A DNA stretch of 64,000 bases from Nymphaea colorata (taxonomy: Eukaryota > Streptophyta > Magnoliopsida > Nymphaeales > Nymphaeaceae). This document shows, piece by piece, positions 29,698-43,965 of the stretch. Made by a program: the position numbers and the translations under genes. The notes beneath the pieces were generated by a model. It did not search any database and had not been told where the DNA came from. It saw nothing but the letters and a program-made list of their open reading frames with translations. Positions within the stretch are counted from its first letter, which is position 1. Each line of letters starts with the position of its first letter. The stretch spans positions 188,001-252,000 of the forward strand of contig NC_045149.1 of NCBI RefSeq assembly GCF_008831285.2, given 5' to 3'.

Positions 29698-30502
29698 CAT
29701 GGGCTGTCGAACTTTGGACGAGTTAAGCCCCCAATAAAGATGACGAGACTTGTATGGAGCAGTTGGCCTAATACGCAGTCTTCCCCATCCTTGTAGGCAG
29801 CACCGAAGGGTCCTCCTATGCTATCCCTTTGCTGAGCAGCATGTGGCTTGCAGACGTCTTGGGCAGCCTTAGCATCAACGAGTATTACTACTCCTTGATG
29901 CCGAGATATCTCCTCTTACTCAGTTCTTTAGCGTTGGGTGTTAATGCCACAATGAAGAGCACATTTTTGGCTGCTTTCTTTTCTGCCGTTATATAGATAG
30001 CAGTCTGATTGGAGTTCCTTCTGTCATGCTCTTGCTCCTTCAGCAGCATCGGAATGGCGACTGGTCTGTCGTCTCCCTTGAGGCCATTGATCTGCCCACA
30101 CTCATGCCCAAGCTCCCATCTTGTTACGCGTAAAAAGCATAGGCCTTGCTGGAAACCTTTCTGTCTTTCTTTGCGAGTAAGGCACCAAGTGGAAGGTACC
30201 GGAATGGGCAGTCAGCAGTTGGTTTGCTGGCTGCTCTTGCTGATCTACAGGGTGCTATCCTCACTAGACTGCAGAGGGTCAACAACCTTGGCTGGTAGGT
30301 TCGACACAGGTTGCTGCGGATCGAGTTGAGTGACAGTGTTCTCAAGCTTGTGCATTAGGCAGTCAATGTTATAAATGCACTTTTTTGACCGCATGTATGG
30401 GAGTTACTTTTAGGAACTTATGTGCTTTATTTACTGTTTCAGGAGACAGGCAACACCTGAAGTATATATCGATGCATCCAGGAAGTCATCCAGTATAGAC
30501 TT
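29698..30502. mobile_element. Right continuation of the Gypsy remnant
   Basis: GC-richer sequence resumes after the hAT element with TCCCAGCCATGGGCTG, continuous with the pre-insertion sequence. No domain is recognised. The change to AT-rich DNA at about 30350 probably marks the edge of the retrotransposon block. Confidence 0.45.
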
Positions 30503-30510
30503 ATTTAAAC

Positions 30511-30802
30511 AATATCACAGATTTTGTGAGATTTTTGAAAACTGACGATATTTACAAGAAAAAACAATTAAAATTTAAAAACGAGAAAATCTTTCAAAAA
30601 TGAAAATTTGCAATCTTTTTTGTGATTTTTTGCTGATTTCGTCACTTCATTGGTGATTGTTAGCTTCATTTTCATTACTTTTCTCTATTTTTAGAATTTT
30701 TTAATTTTAAATTTGTCGAGATTTTTCCCGAGAAAAATTTCACCAAAAGATACCTGAGAAAAACTTCACCGATATTTCCTGAGAACGATATTTGTGACAA
30801 TG
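30511..30802. mobile_element. Short hAT MITE, 292 bp, TSD ATTTAAAC
   Basis: It is flanked by exact 8-bp repeats ATTTAAAC (30503-30510 and 30803-30810). The right end reads TTTGTGACAATG, i.e. TIR CATTGTCACAAA as in the 8077-8868 element. The left end reads (C)AATATCACAGATTTTG. The interior is AT-rich and non-coding. Confidence 0.8.
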
Positions 30803-30810
30803 ATTTAAAC

Positions 30811-31755
30811 AAAAAACTGATCTTTAAAAGATATTGTGGTTTTATTGACACCAGAGAATGAAACGATCATGCATATGGGTTTCAATACTTTTTTAAAACG
30901 AAAGGACACAAAGATCTTGAATCAGATCCTGAAGGAAAGTGGCAATTTCTGATCAAAGTCTGATAAGAAATCAGCCAGTAATTTTTGAGACAATGTGGAG
31001 CACAGAACAGAAAGAAATAAGTGAAAAGAGAAAAATGTAAATTGAAAAAAATTGTATGAGGCTGAAGAAGTGAAGATGGCCCAAATGAAAATAGAGGGAT
31101 TTGATCTGACACAGAAATTAGCGCAGAACAGAAGGTGCATAGAAATAACAGATCATGCTGAAAGGAAATAAGAATTGAAGACGAAGAGATCAGAAAAAAA
31201 AAATCAGAAACAGAAAGTAGATCTCTTGGGACACCTTTTGGAAAAGCAACTGGTCCTATGATCAGATTGGCTTCAATACCATGTAAGAGATCTCAAAAAT
31301 ATGTTCGCTGCAAAGAAAAGAATAAGGGAGAAAGAAAGGGCCAGGAATATAATACATCCTCAGTGAGAGGGGTGGTGGTTTGTTTCATTACCTATAAAAA
31401 AGGAAAATGGCTTAATGGGTATCTACATAGTGTCTACACATGCAATATATCAATTGGAAATTCATAATCAGATCCAAAAAAATAAAACAAATATCTCTTA
31501 ACAATATATTCCTTGTTGCATCTTTTCTCAAGTTCTTTTAACCTGCAAGTGCACCCTACACCCATCTGACATAGCTTTGGCCTCTTATTCATACTTTCTA
31601 GTTGCATTACTTTCCAAAAAAATGTTCTCTCTTTCTTTAACAACTTTTCTTGTCTATGCCCGTTGATGATTTTGCTTGTATTTTAGTTAGTTTATGTCTC
31701 TTTTGTGTTTATAATTTGTTTTGAATCAGATTTCTTTTTTTTGGTTCTAAATTAG
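30811..31755. other. Upstream interval of the ubiquitin-hydrolase-related locus
   Basis: AT-rich, with A-rich runs near 31190. No exon is recognised. The acceptor before 31756 (TCTAAATTAG) suggests this is partly intron. Confidence 0.45.
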
Positions 31756-33140
31756 CCGATTCGTGTTCAAAAGAGGCTGTCACAAAAACGTTAAGGCAGC
31801 TTCATGCCGAGGAGGACAATGAAGAACGGTTTCAAGCTGACCTTCAAAAAGCTGTACAAGAGAGCCTTGGCTAGTTTTTATTTGATGTTAGATTTGCTGC
31901 AGATATTATCTTGCATAACTGTTGTCTTTGTGTAAACAGGTAGGTACTCATGCTTGCCTTTTGTGCTTCTTATATTCTTGTTAGAGACCTATCAAGCCAA
32001 ACATGGGCTGCAACTAATTAGGAGGTTACCTAAAGGAGCTTCAACAGAAACAATTAATAACAAGGTTAATCATGAGTGAATTATGGACAATGTCTTGCAC
32101 AAGTAGACACATTGGGTGCTAGTTTGCAAAATGAAGTTGGCGAATACAACTGCTTTCTGAATGTCATTATACAGGTAAACACAAATTCTACTTCTATCTG
32201 TTTTAGTGTTTATGGCCTCGCCCATCTGCAAATAAATTCTCTCTGTGCCATGTGCATTTAGTTAGCTGATGCTTGAGTGTGTTATTTTTCTTGTGGCTAT
32301 TGCTTATTCCTATTTTCAGTTCAAGTCTTGAGTCGGTTTACCTTTTTTGCCTTTTATATTTAGTCCTTATGGCACATGAGGCGGTTCCGGGATGAGTTCT
32401 TTATGATTTCAAAGTCGGTTCATATGCATGTTGGAGAGCCTTGTGTCATCTGTGCCTTGTATGATATCTTCAATGCCATGAGCACGGCAGCAACTGACAT
32501 GCAAAGAGAGACTATTTCTCCAGCCTGCTTGGGAATTGCTTTAAGCAATTTGTATCCGGAGAGCAACTTTTTTCAGGAGGTAATTTTTCATGTATTGTGC
32601 TTATCAAGGTGTTTGCACACACTTTGCAATTCGTGCTCGATAACAGTTAGTTATTTGTGCACTTTGTTCTTTGCTTGCATTTTATCATACAGTTAATTTC
32701 TAGTTGAAGCATAAGCTTCTCTTTTTGTTAATTGTCAGGTACAAATGAATGATGCTTTTGAAGTACTGGGAGTAATCTTTGATTTCCTGCACAAATCTTG
32801 TACAGATATTTCAGACACAGAATCAGAAGAAAGCAGCAGTGTGGGCTCCTGGGATTGTACAAACAATTCTTGTATTGCACATTCGCTTTTTGGCATGGAT
32901 GTCTATGAACAAATGCACTGCTGCAGTTGTGGACTGGAGAGACGTCACTTAAAGTACACTTCATTCTTTCACAATATCAATGCCAATGCACTGCGAACAA
33001 TGAAGGCATGCCCCATATCTTCAAACGTTGTATGTTTAGGTTGCATGAAAGCCATAACTGCATAATCACATTTTTGTGGTCATGTCATAGGTAATTATTG
33101 GTAAGAGACATGATGCAGGTTAGTGAGATGCTTAGACCAG

Positions 33141-33144
<4 letters not shown>

Positions 33145-33213
<69 letters not shown>
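33145..33213. repeat. (TA)n microsatellite
   Basis: About 69 bp of almost pure TA, in an intron of the ubiquitin-hydrolase-related pseudogene. Confidence 0.95.
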
Positions 33214-35854
33214 TACAAATTAAATTGCTGATGCTGCGGGTGCCAATTTTGCAGATCGGCTGATTCACCAAGTCAGCTTAACCAGTTGTGAATAGGCAGA
33301 AAATAGTAAAGAAATTATTATTTGTAGATAAGGATCAAAGCATAAAAATTAAATAAAAATAAGAAAATTCTGATAATTTTTTAAGAACATTTAGAAACAG
33401 ATGTGGCACTTCTTGGCCCATAAGTTTGCCACCAATTTGATTTGAATCAGCCAATTCAGGCTGATTCTAATAACGATGGCTTGGGCTGACTATCTGTTTT
33501 CCAGATAACTTGTACAGATGGTTCTTTTGATGAACTTTTGAAGCTTGTGGACATGAATCATCAGTTAGCGTGTGACCCTGAGGCAGGTGGTTGTGGGAAG
33601 CTGAACTACATTCATCATATTCTTTCAACACCTCCACATATATTTACAGTTGGTAATTCCTCAGTTGAGAAGTTTATCAGATCAAGATCATTTTTTGTTT
33701 TTCTTAGCCTACTAATGTAATAAAGGCTTGGAGTGTTTTCAGTTCTTGGTTGGCAGACTACTTCTGAAAACGTTGATGATATATCAGCCACGTTGGCTGC
33801 AATCACTACCGAGTTGGCATTGGTGTCATATACCAAGATTTGGACAATCGAAGCAGACACTGTTTGGTTTCAGTGGTAAGTCCATATGAGAATCAAGGGC
33901 CATTAGTTGGTCCCATGTCCTTCTTGCAGCTGCATTTTCACCTTGTATTGTCAACTATGAATGCTTCTTGTTCAATCATCTCTGTAAAAGTATTAAATCT
34001 GTAAAAAATTGATCAATATCTATTGTGGAGGTAAGAGTTCAGGTGGTGTTACTAAAATGCATCAGTGAAGATGGAGCTCAACAAACTCATATGTCTTCAC
34101 GGACAGCTGTGAAGTTTATCACCACACTTAGCAAAAACCTGTTGCTTTATTGATTAGATATTTAACAAATGATGTGGATATTTTACTACTTGAGTGTTGC
34201 AGTTGCTGTAACTATCAGTTATTTTTTGTTATATCTAAGTGTTATTATTGAATGAAATGTGTAAAATATGTACGTTGTTATCTTCAAAGAGTAGAAACCA
34301 AATGTCTTCTCTAAAGAGTTTTTGACAGAAAGTTTCTTTTTCAAGATTTCTTTTTATTGTTGGAGAAGTTTTGGAAGCTTTAATGCTATAAAAATATGGT
34401 AAACACAAAAGGAGCTATGAAATAATGGATTTTCTAGTGTTTTTCCGCAAAAATATAAGCAAGTAAAGGTGCTTTCCTGAAACACAAGAGGACAAAAAAA
34501 TTCAAAAATTTATGAGAAGGGACTTTGTTTAAAAAAAAATATTGAGAATGTCTTTGGATATGTTTTGCAGTGGTATTGCACCATTGTCATTTTTTTGGTG
34601 TTATGTTAAAGTAGTGGGATATTTTTCTGCCTTATTGGCTGACTCAAAATGGCAACAATTTTGGGATATTGCAGGCATATGTGACTACTCCAAATTCCAA
34701 ACACAGAGCACTGTTATGAGTTTCAAAAGTTATGCATGTTTTGGGACTGGATGTCTCAATGTTAACATAGCATGCTATTTGTGCAGGATAGCCTTATATG
34801 GAGTTATGTCTCTATTTTAAATATTCAATGTTGTATTTGTGATTATTATGTTTCATCATGATCTTGATTCCTTATTATGGAACTTTCTTTTCTTTACTCT
34901 GTCAGTGTTTGAGTTGCATCATTACTGCGCTGATTGTTGGAGTATTGTTTTTTTACTTCATTTCTGAGATGGTAGATGATATTTGTGCTTGAAATGCATG
35001 GATTGGGCTCTAAGTTCAGACTGTTTCTCATATATGATATGCATAACCACGGCCATCTTCCTGTTCTAGTCTTATGGGAGCCATCCGTTATGCCGACTGC
35101 TAAGTATGCCTAACTTCTGTTACCTATACCTTTGTCGAGGATGTGCAGGCTATAACGGTTATAAATGGTTGTGATTTTGTAAATTCTAGTTGTAAATTAG
35201 GATGAATAACTACATCAGAGCAGCACATAGGTAACCCTGAAAAGGCTCCAATGTTCTTAATGTGCACAAAAGTACAGAAAGGAAATAAACAAAGTATGAG
35301 AACTATATTTGAAATAATGCTTTGAAAAGACAATATTATTAGAGGGGGTGAAACAATTCCATATAGGTTACAAGGCGAGGCTGTTCTGGCATCCAATGAG
35401 CTTCCACAATCTAGAATTGTAGCTGCTAGGAGCTTCTAATGTCTAAAACAACTGTAGCAAGAAAAGAAAAAATACATAAAAGGAAGTACATAAAAAAATA
35501 AAGAAATAAAATAGAAAAATTATAACAAGCTAAATGAAGGTTTGCTGTACATGTATACACTGAAAGTTGGACACAGATCGTTCAAGGCCTTAAAAGGACA
35601 AGTTGCGTCTAGTCAGTTGTCTAGAATAAATAAATAAACAACGAAATAGAACATCTAATTGTTAGAACGTCTGCAGGACAAAGAAAAGGAAAAAACTAAA
35701 CTAAATACATAAAAATAAAGAAATAAAAAAGAAAAACTCATAAAAAAAAGAAAAAGTTTGCTAGACATATACACATTATGTAAATAAATATACTGTGGAA
35801 ATGTGTATATACCTTGTACATGTATAAAGGTGCACACAAAAGTATATATACTAT

Positions 35855-35900
<46 letters not shown>

Positions 35901-35910
35901 GCACACACAC
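35855..35910. repeat. Compound (CA)n(TA)n(CA)n microsatellite
   Basis: A CA run, then a TA run, then another CA run, within the large intron. Confidence 0.95.
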
Positions 35911-36889
35911 TATGTCACATGGGTGTGGGTTCGTGTACGGCAGTATGGGTTCGAGAACACGGAAAGTTTGAAAATTGTGGGTACACAGGTACAACAAATT
36001 TTATATTCTCAAAAATGATAAAATTGAAAAAAAACCATTACTAGTTCACACTTATAATCTCATAAAAAAGTCTCAAACAAAACATTGTTTATCATAAGAA
36101 CATTATTATTATCATCATTCTAGTTGATGCCCAACTCGTCCTCCTCTTCTTCGACATTATAAGATGTTGATGGAAGAAGGTTCTTTGAATCTTGAATTAA
36201 CAATTTTAAGTTCATTGTCCTACTACATTAAAAATAAATAAAAAAATGCGAAACAAAAAACATATAATGAACAGAAAATTGAAGGAATAAAACAATACAC
36301 AATAATAACAACATGTCAATAAGTTGTTGACATTTAGGCTTGCGCCTAAGCTTGGCTGATCAGCACTCGGCAGCAACAGTTTGGTTGATGAAGATTGAAG
36401 ATAATTTTCAGCACTCGACAAGTACAAAAACAAATAAATGGTAGGCGAAGCGATAGATAGAAAGCCAAAATAGCCAGCAACAGATAAACACTAAGCACAT
36501 AAAATCAAACAAAACACGAAAAAAATGAAAGAACAACAGTTTTACTATTCAATCTTCAAACAAAAACATCTCCAAATAAAAAAAAAACCCAAAATCATGA
36601 AAATGAAATCCTAAGTTGTAGCCACCGGCTGCCACTGGACACCATTGGAAGTCGCTTTGGGTCGCCGGACGTCCTCATCCCCGCCAGTCATCATTCCCGT
36701 AGAGCTTGGCTGCAAAAAATGCAGGTGAGTCGAGCACTGCTGTAGAGCTCGACTTTTGTTCGTGAATAAAAACGAACAAATTTTATGGTTTGGATATGGC
36801 CTGACACAAACCCGATTCGAGCCATATCCAAAGCTCGGCCATACCCACATACCGGAGCGGGTACGTGGGGCAATTCCGCGTACCCTTGT

Positions 36890-37019
<130 letters not shown>

Positions 37020-37715
37020 GAAATTCTTGTCTGTGTGCTTCATAACCTGATATCATTCCCACAACCTCTATCCAGCATGTAGACGTGAATTTCCTGGATG
37101 TCTCTATCTTGATCTCCCATATGTCCGTCTCAGGTTGACCAATTCCCCGGTATATGCCACTGATGTTGGTGCTATGGAGCTATTTATCAGAAATGTGTTG
37201 TTTGGCAATTTATGCCTTCTCCTCCTGTAGTCGTTGGGAATGGAAAAGTTACTGTTGTATGTGCTAAGAACATGCCACATATTATTGAGCTAATATGCTT
37301 TACATCCATAGTCAGCGACTCGGCAATTATTTCCGTCGCATAATTTAGTTTAACTTTTCTCCTTTTAATTATTGATATATATATAATGTTACCTTGGCAA
37401 CAATGTGTAACTTTTGGACGAATAATGAAAGCATGAACCGTTGAATAATTTTAATTTTATGCATTCCTTTTGCTGATGATAACCAGTGGTAATTTTTATG
37501 ATTCTATGCATATATCAGTATGTAATTATCTTGGTGAGACTTACTAGGTCAGTCTATTTCTAGTTATACTTTGGGATCTTGGGGGCCAATGAGGAGCTTT
37601 TTATTCCTTCCAATCTTCCCCTGGAATAATGATCTTTCTTGCCCTTTGTTCATGGAAATTCATTCTCTCAGTTAGAAGAGTAGAAAAATTGATATGCAAT
37701 CAAATATACGTGCAT

Positions 37716-37720
37716 CTCTC

Positions 37721-37754
<34 letters not shown>

Positions 37755-37777
37755 CCTCGCTCTCTCTCTCTCTCTTT
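37716..37777. repeat. (CT)n microsatellite, interrupted
   Basis: A CT run with CC and GC interruptions, about 130 bp before the exon that carries the His box. Confidence 0.9.
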
Positions 37778-38158
37778 ATCTTCTCTTCTGCACACACATG
37801 CAAACAGGTTGAGATAGCGATGTTTTGATTACACATGGATATGCAATGCTCATTGATTTTTTTTTCTTTTCACCAGCATTATTGATCTTGGGTTTCATTT
37901 ACAGGTATGCTATTATGGACAACATTATCACTGTTTTGCATATAGTCATGAGCACAATAGATGGATTATGTATGACGTACCACCGTGAAGGTAAATTAGA
38001 TATCTCCTGCTCCACATTCCTGTAAATGTGTTCTAGTCCTGATTCTTTGATGAAAATGATTCACCATGCAGGTAATTGGCGGCTGGGATGATGTTCTTGC
38101 TATGTGTCGAAAAGGTCATCTGCAACCACAGGTTCTATTTTATGAAGTTGTAAACTAA

Positions 38159-41100
38159 AGGGAGAGGTCCCATTCAACTTCTATTTGCTGCCAATCTGCT
38201 CCAAGTTGCTGATGCAGCAACCAAATGCATAGCAATTCTCATATTAGCATTTGTTCCATTGTCATTCACTTGGAAACTGGAGACCTGCACTACCTACAGG
38301 TGGAAGGGGATGGAGGTTTCCTTAACGAAATTTATTGATGGATATCTCATTGCATTCCATGATTGAAGATCCACTTTTTCTTTGGTTGGATAACATGTTC
38401 ACATGTGAATGAAATGAAGATTCCGATGTGCCCCACATCATCTCATACAGGAAATATTATGATAGTAAATAATATTGATTGAAGCTGCTTCATTTTCCAC
38501 TGGGGCACAAAAAGAATTTGCGATCAATAAGTATGTACAGTATAGCTACAAGTTCTAGATAGTATTTTGTTGTGAATCGTAAGAAAATTTGGCTTTTAGT
38601 AGCCAATGAAATTTTGGTGTATTCATGTTGGGCTTTGGAGCAGGGAAGGTGGAAGAGTTTTGCTGTTCAGGCCGAGCATGTCGTGACCTCTTGAAATTTG
38701 TTTCTATTCCTTGTAAAGATGCCAGTTACAAGTGTAATCGTTGAGATCTCTTTTCTTCATTTAACTCAAAATTTTAGTGTTTCATGTCAAAGTTGCGGGA
38801 GCACATATGAGAATTTTGAGACATATTTCATTGTAAAGAGGCTTGTGCCTAAGGATTGGGATTCTTATGCTCTAATACTAGAAGCTAAATTGCATATATC
38901 ACCAGCTATTACAGATTACTTGGTGGTTTGATATTTGTGATTGTTTATGGAGTAATTTTTTGTTTGTTCCAGACTCAATAGAGTTGGTAAACAGGTACTT
39001 TTGGCTCTAGAACATTAGATGAGAAAGTATCATCTTGCTGAAACAATTGCATGGATATTGTTGGTATTCCATGTGGGAAGAGGCGGACTCATGGAAAAAT
39101 GTGGTGACTTTGAATTACGATATCTAATGGTTAAGCGTCAGATAGTGATTTAATTACTCTGGCTTTATAATCGGTGACATAAATTATTGGGTTGAACTTG
39201 TATATCGGTAACTTTGAACTTCTTTGAACTTGCATATCGATGACACTCTGTTTGCGGCACAAAGGGTTGACTGCACGCCCCAACTGTTGCACTTGGGGAT
39301 GGTGGCATAAACTATTAATTTCTTTATTCATATGGGCTTGTTGGATTTTGGTAGCCGTAGGATGGACGTTATACCATGCATATTCTGGTTTTTCCATAAG
39401 TATGTGACATAAACTATCGATTTCTTTACTCATGTGAGCTTGTTGAATTTTATTATCCTAAACATGTTGACGATGCATATTCTGGTTTTTTCTCAAATGC
39501 CTTAATCATTCAATTATCCTGTTGTTGCTACAGTATAGGAACATTTGTTGTTAAATGGGGGACCAATTTTTACTTGGAATTCTTTCAAGGCAGGCTGCTC
39601 AGTTTAAAGTATGGAGCGCTTCTGAGCATGTGGATGTGTTTAATATATTGTGTTGACCACCACCTGCTTGGTCAAGGAGTTGGATTTGAGGTCAAAAGCT
39701 CAATATCCTAGTTTTGTTGGCATACTTTGGCAGCAAACTAACTCGAAATGTTGAATCAATTGAAGTAGTTTCCATTTTTTTGCGATGGTGAAGAATGAGC
39801 CGTGATTCTTCATGAACATGGGGGGTGTGTACCTATCAATACAGGTGTGAGCGTGGAGTTGGTTTAAATGGTCCAAAAAATTCATTATGGATTCGATTTT
39901 AATTGGTGGACTTAATATAAATAACTCTAAACCTAGTAGCATGGCCATACCCTCATACAATCCTTACCTTGTTTGTCTTTTATGTGGTCTTCCAACTCCT
40001 TCCACCACTTGCATACACGGGTTTTAAAACACAGTAATGAAAATATTATGATTTTTAAAAATTAAGAATATTGGTCACAATATATAATTCTAAATGTACA
40101 TGCCTTTACATTTTAAACTTTATGAAGACCACCTTTCATGGAAAAGCGGCATGACTTTATAAAAGTCGTGTCACGAGTCTTCGTAAGTTTAATATTCTTT
40201 CTGAAAGGTTGGCTGCCTTATTAAAATGAATTTAATTTTGGTTGAAATCCTAAGCAAAATTTGTAAGAAATTTGCGGAGTTGCTTTAAAATTTGTAAGAA
40301 ATTTTAAAGAAGGCCACCTCTGAACTTACCTCTATGCTTAATATCTTGTTTATATGGGAATTCAAACCTATTGGATGTTGGACGATGCCAAATTGCTAAA
40401 AAATAAAAAATTGTAGTTGAAAACAGCCACCACAGGAGCATAAGCAATGGTTTATAGTCTCGCAACAGTTCATGATGCTTATCAATGGTTTGTTGTGCTT
40501 CTAGATAGATTTGAGTTCTCATATATAGGAACAGTCAATTCTGTTGTGTGATGGGTAGTCACCAAATGGACAAAATTTAAAATTCAACGCTAACAAGACC
40601 ATAAATGTCATTAAAGCCAATGTAAACAATCATTACATCACAAATCATGGCTAATAGCATTTCAGTGGTTGTTTTCTTGTGACAGATTTTAAAATTTTAG
40701 CCGTTGAAAACATGGGCACACGGCAGTGTTGAACTCTTATGGGGAGAGAGAGAGAGAGACTGGTAGGTGTTAGAAACTCAGATCATAGATGAATAAGGAA
40801 CAATTTTAGCCATTTCTATTTGTCAGATCGACAATTGAGACAAAAACAAGAAAACGAAGGTTTGGACTAACACTAGATGACAAAAAAAACCCCCCACCAC
40901 CTTTTTCTCTCTATGGATTTGTAAAAGATTGAGGGTGAGAATTGTTCATTATCTTCTAGCATTCAGCTGTCTAATATTAAATGTGTGTGTGTGTATATAT
41001 ACACACACAATATCATGTAAACAATAAAGTGGAGTAAATCTAATTTCAAGTCTTAAAGAAATCAATCTGAAAGTGAATCTGGTTTCAAATAAAGAAGGGA

Positions 41101-41340
41101 AAAGTTTTAGAAAAAAAAGTTGAAATCCTACGCCGCAGAAAAAAATTGATATAAACCATACATTTGTGATTTGATAAAAGACAATTACACAAGGAACTGA
41201 AAAGACGAGACTGATATGAGGTCCACTGACTTGAGAAAAACTTGTCACTGTTTCTCAAAGCTTCATGGTTGCTATAAATAAGGACAAATATCTATGCACA
41301 AAAGCCATAGTTCATGTATCTTCCGTCAAAAATCCGTTTT
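38159..41340. other. Gene-poor AT-rich interval
   Basis: The start is probably the 3' UTR of the ubiquitin-hydrolase-related locus. No further gene is recognised. The ORFs at 38698-38931 and 40304-40522 have no motif I know. A near-duplicate of ATTCTGGTTTTTCC..., CATAAACTATYRATTTCTTTA and CAT..GAGCTTGTT occurs around 39308-39495. Confidence 0.5.
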
Positions 41341-41473
41341 AAGTCCTATAATGTAGGGGAGAAAGGAAATAATCTCTTTTTAGAGAAAGGAAATAATCTC
41401 TTTTTATAAGTCCTATAATGTAGGGGACAAAGGAAATAATCTCTTTTTGGAAAAAAGAAATAATCTCTTTTTA
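41341..41473. repeat. Tandem duplication of about 67 bp with internal subrepeats
   Basis: Units at 41341-41407 and 41408-41473 both start AAGTCCTATAATGTAGGGGA. Each contains two copies of the subrepeat GAAAGGAAATAATCTCTTTT or a close variant. Confidence 0.9.
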
Positions 41474-42024
41474 TGTGAAGTTCTTCTTCTGCAAGGTAAG
41501 TGTAAAACAAAGGGAATGCGGCAACCAATTTCAAATCCAGATTCATTTTGCACTAAAATTTTGAAAGAACTTAAATTTGTAGCATTAATGTTTTGAAATG
41601 GTTTAATTGTTTCTATAACTAAGAAAACTTTTATAGGCAATGGTTTTCCACTAGTGACATGTTCAAAATGAGTATAATATTATTTCTTTTACTCATATAG
41701 TTGGCTTTCAATTATTTAACATCTTAAATTAGGTCATGTAATTTTTCGTAGCATCCATAATATGGATAAACTTGGTTTGCTTGTTGTATTAAACTTGATG
41801 ATAATCTTAAATGCAAACTTGCATATATACTTAATTTCTTTTCTTTAGGGTAAAAGGAATGGTAAAATTGCACGAACTAGTTCACTACTATATAGACTAC
41901 ATTTACTCTTCCATTGGTAGCAGAAATGTTATGATTTTTATACAAGGTTATTTAAAATTTTGTTATGTTGATGTAATGAATTACAAGCATGAAGTGTTAC
42001 TATAATTGTTTTTTTATCCATATA

Positions 42025-42354
42025 GTCTAAGAAAACACGCTTTTTTTAAAAAAAGGAGAAAAAAACAATAAATTAAATGGCCATTTAAAACTTTAAAAAA
42101 CGTGTTTTTTGAAAAATGTTAAAAACAAAAAAACACTTTTTAATGTGTTTTTTATTTTTTTCAGTTTTTTTAATGCCAAATAATTTTTTTTATTTTCTAT
42201 TTTTATTTGTTGCAAATTTACTTATTTTGTGATGTTTGTGTTATTAGTTTCTCACTTCTTTTATTTTCTCCCCATTTTTAGTTTTTTTTTTTAAGCTCAC
42301 CGTATTATACAAAAAAAAACCTCACCGTTTAAAACTCCAAGGCGTTATTTGTGA
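42025..42354. mobile_element. Short hAT MITE, 330 bp, TSD TCCATATA
   Basis: The flanks (A)TCCATATA occur at 42016-42024 and 42354-42362. The right side GGCGTTATTTGTGA matches the family end (TIR CACAAATAACGCC), and internal CACCGTATTATAC and AAAACGTGTTTTTTG match the 8077-8868 element. The left terminus (GTCTAAGAAAACACGC) is decayed, so the exact ends carry one or two bases of uncertainty. Confidence 0.65.
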
Positions 42355-42362
42355 TCCATATA

Positions 42363-43778
42363 AAGCACAACGTAGATCTAAAACACAAATAGTAAGTTGA
42401 TGACAGATCAATAGGGGAAATATTTTGCTAATGAATTTAACGTAGACCGAATATTTTGTCAAATTAATGGTGCAAAAACTCTACAATTGAATGAAGTAGT
42501 TGAAAGGAAAAGTAAAACTTTTGTATACATGAATGACATGTTTTAAAGACCGGACCACATGCCAATTTATGGGGAGGAACTTTACGGTCTCTTATATTTT
42601 GAACCAGTACCTTATTTTAAATTTGACAAGATCCCCTTATGAATTAATGGTATAGAAGAAAACATTAGCTAAATTGTTTTTCATATTTGAGCTGACTTAT
42701 GGTATACTTCTCAAAGAAAAAAGAACAAAATTGGACTTTTAAGTTTACCTTTATAATTGGATATGCTGAACACTTGATATTAATAATGATATAATTTTCT
42801 TTGAACAAAGATGCTTTCTGCTCAACCATCTATACTAGAATCGGTTTTTGCAGAAGTGAATCCTGAGAAACACAATTATGTCGACAAACATATTGGCCTA
42901 AATATGATAAACAAATTAGAAAACCAACTAACTATAGCTAAACTAATTGTAGCTGAATTTTATATATTATTTACTGGAAGATAATCTTGTATCTCTTCAA
43001 GAAGCTATGACTTTTAGAGATATAGCCTCACAGAAAGAATTTGTGAGAACCATCCAAGGGGCCCAGCGGAAGCAAAATGTAATATATGTGTAAAAGATGA
43101 AAAAAGTCAAAAGGATTGGTGTTTCATTCCACTCCAGACCAATTACGATTGATTCATAAACTCATATTTATAGGCTGAGTAAAGCCATGGATCTGGATCC
43201 AAATAAAAGAAAATAACAAATATATGCCCAAATAAAAACTGGATCATTTGCTTATGCTCCACTCCTACTTCAGAGATAATGGTTAAAGTTTCCCAGCTAG
43301 GATCCTGGAGCTGGTTAGCCAAGACAGTTAAGAAGCAAGGGTCTCCTGCCCCTAGTCAAGGTGTAGATGTAGGTAACGAGCAGGAAGAGGGGTGTTACTT
43401 GTGCCTATCATTGTGGTAGAGACAAAAAAATGCATCAACTATTGGCCACTTCTAAAATTGCACAAAAAACCACTCACTTTAAATTCCAAATATAACCTCA
43501 AATAGCTAAAGTTTATTGTTTAAGCTCCACAATCCATAAGGAGTCATCTATAGTTTCTTTCTAAGTGAGCAGACATAGGTGTTTCATCATACCAGCTAAA
43601 GAAAGCAAAAGCTCCTATCGAACCCCTTGTCTCCTAAGAGTACAAGGTCTGATTTTAATTTGGTACCTTATGGTGCCACCCCACTATGCATCAACTAACT
43701 TGTTAGTGGGCCTATGTTATAAGGGGTTGACACCTCATGAATTCAAAACAGAAACTGGCTGCCTACTAACCCTTGCTC
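42363..43778. other. Non-coding AT-rich interval
   Basis: No gene is recognised. A moderately GC-rich patch at 43290-43420 reads SQLGSWSWLAKTVKKQGSPA in one frame but ends quickly. I do not assign it. Confidence 0.45.
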
Positions 43779-43965
43779 CAGGGGTAGAGCTAGAATTTTT
43801 TTCAGGGGCGGGCCAAGTAGGATCAAACTAAACCCAAATCTAAAAAATACATTGCACAGATAAATTTTTTTAATTTTTTCAATGTATTTTTTTTTTCAAT
43901 TAGTTGGGGTGGGGCCATCGCGTAGGTGGCCCCCCACCCTCCGCCCCTACCTCCCCCTACCTCCG
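43779..43965. mobile_element. hAT (CAGGGGYGGAGCTAG-type) MITE, degenerate
   Basis: It begins CAGGGGTAGAGCTAGAATTT, the start shared with 49287 and with the reverse complement of the 46116 end. It contains TTCAGGGGCGGGCCAAG and a poly(T) centre, and ends near CCCTCCGCCCCT. No clear 8-bp duplication remains. Confidence 0.5.
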
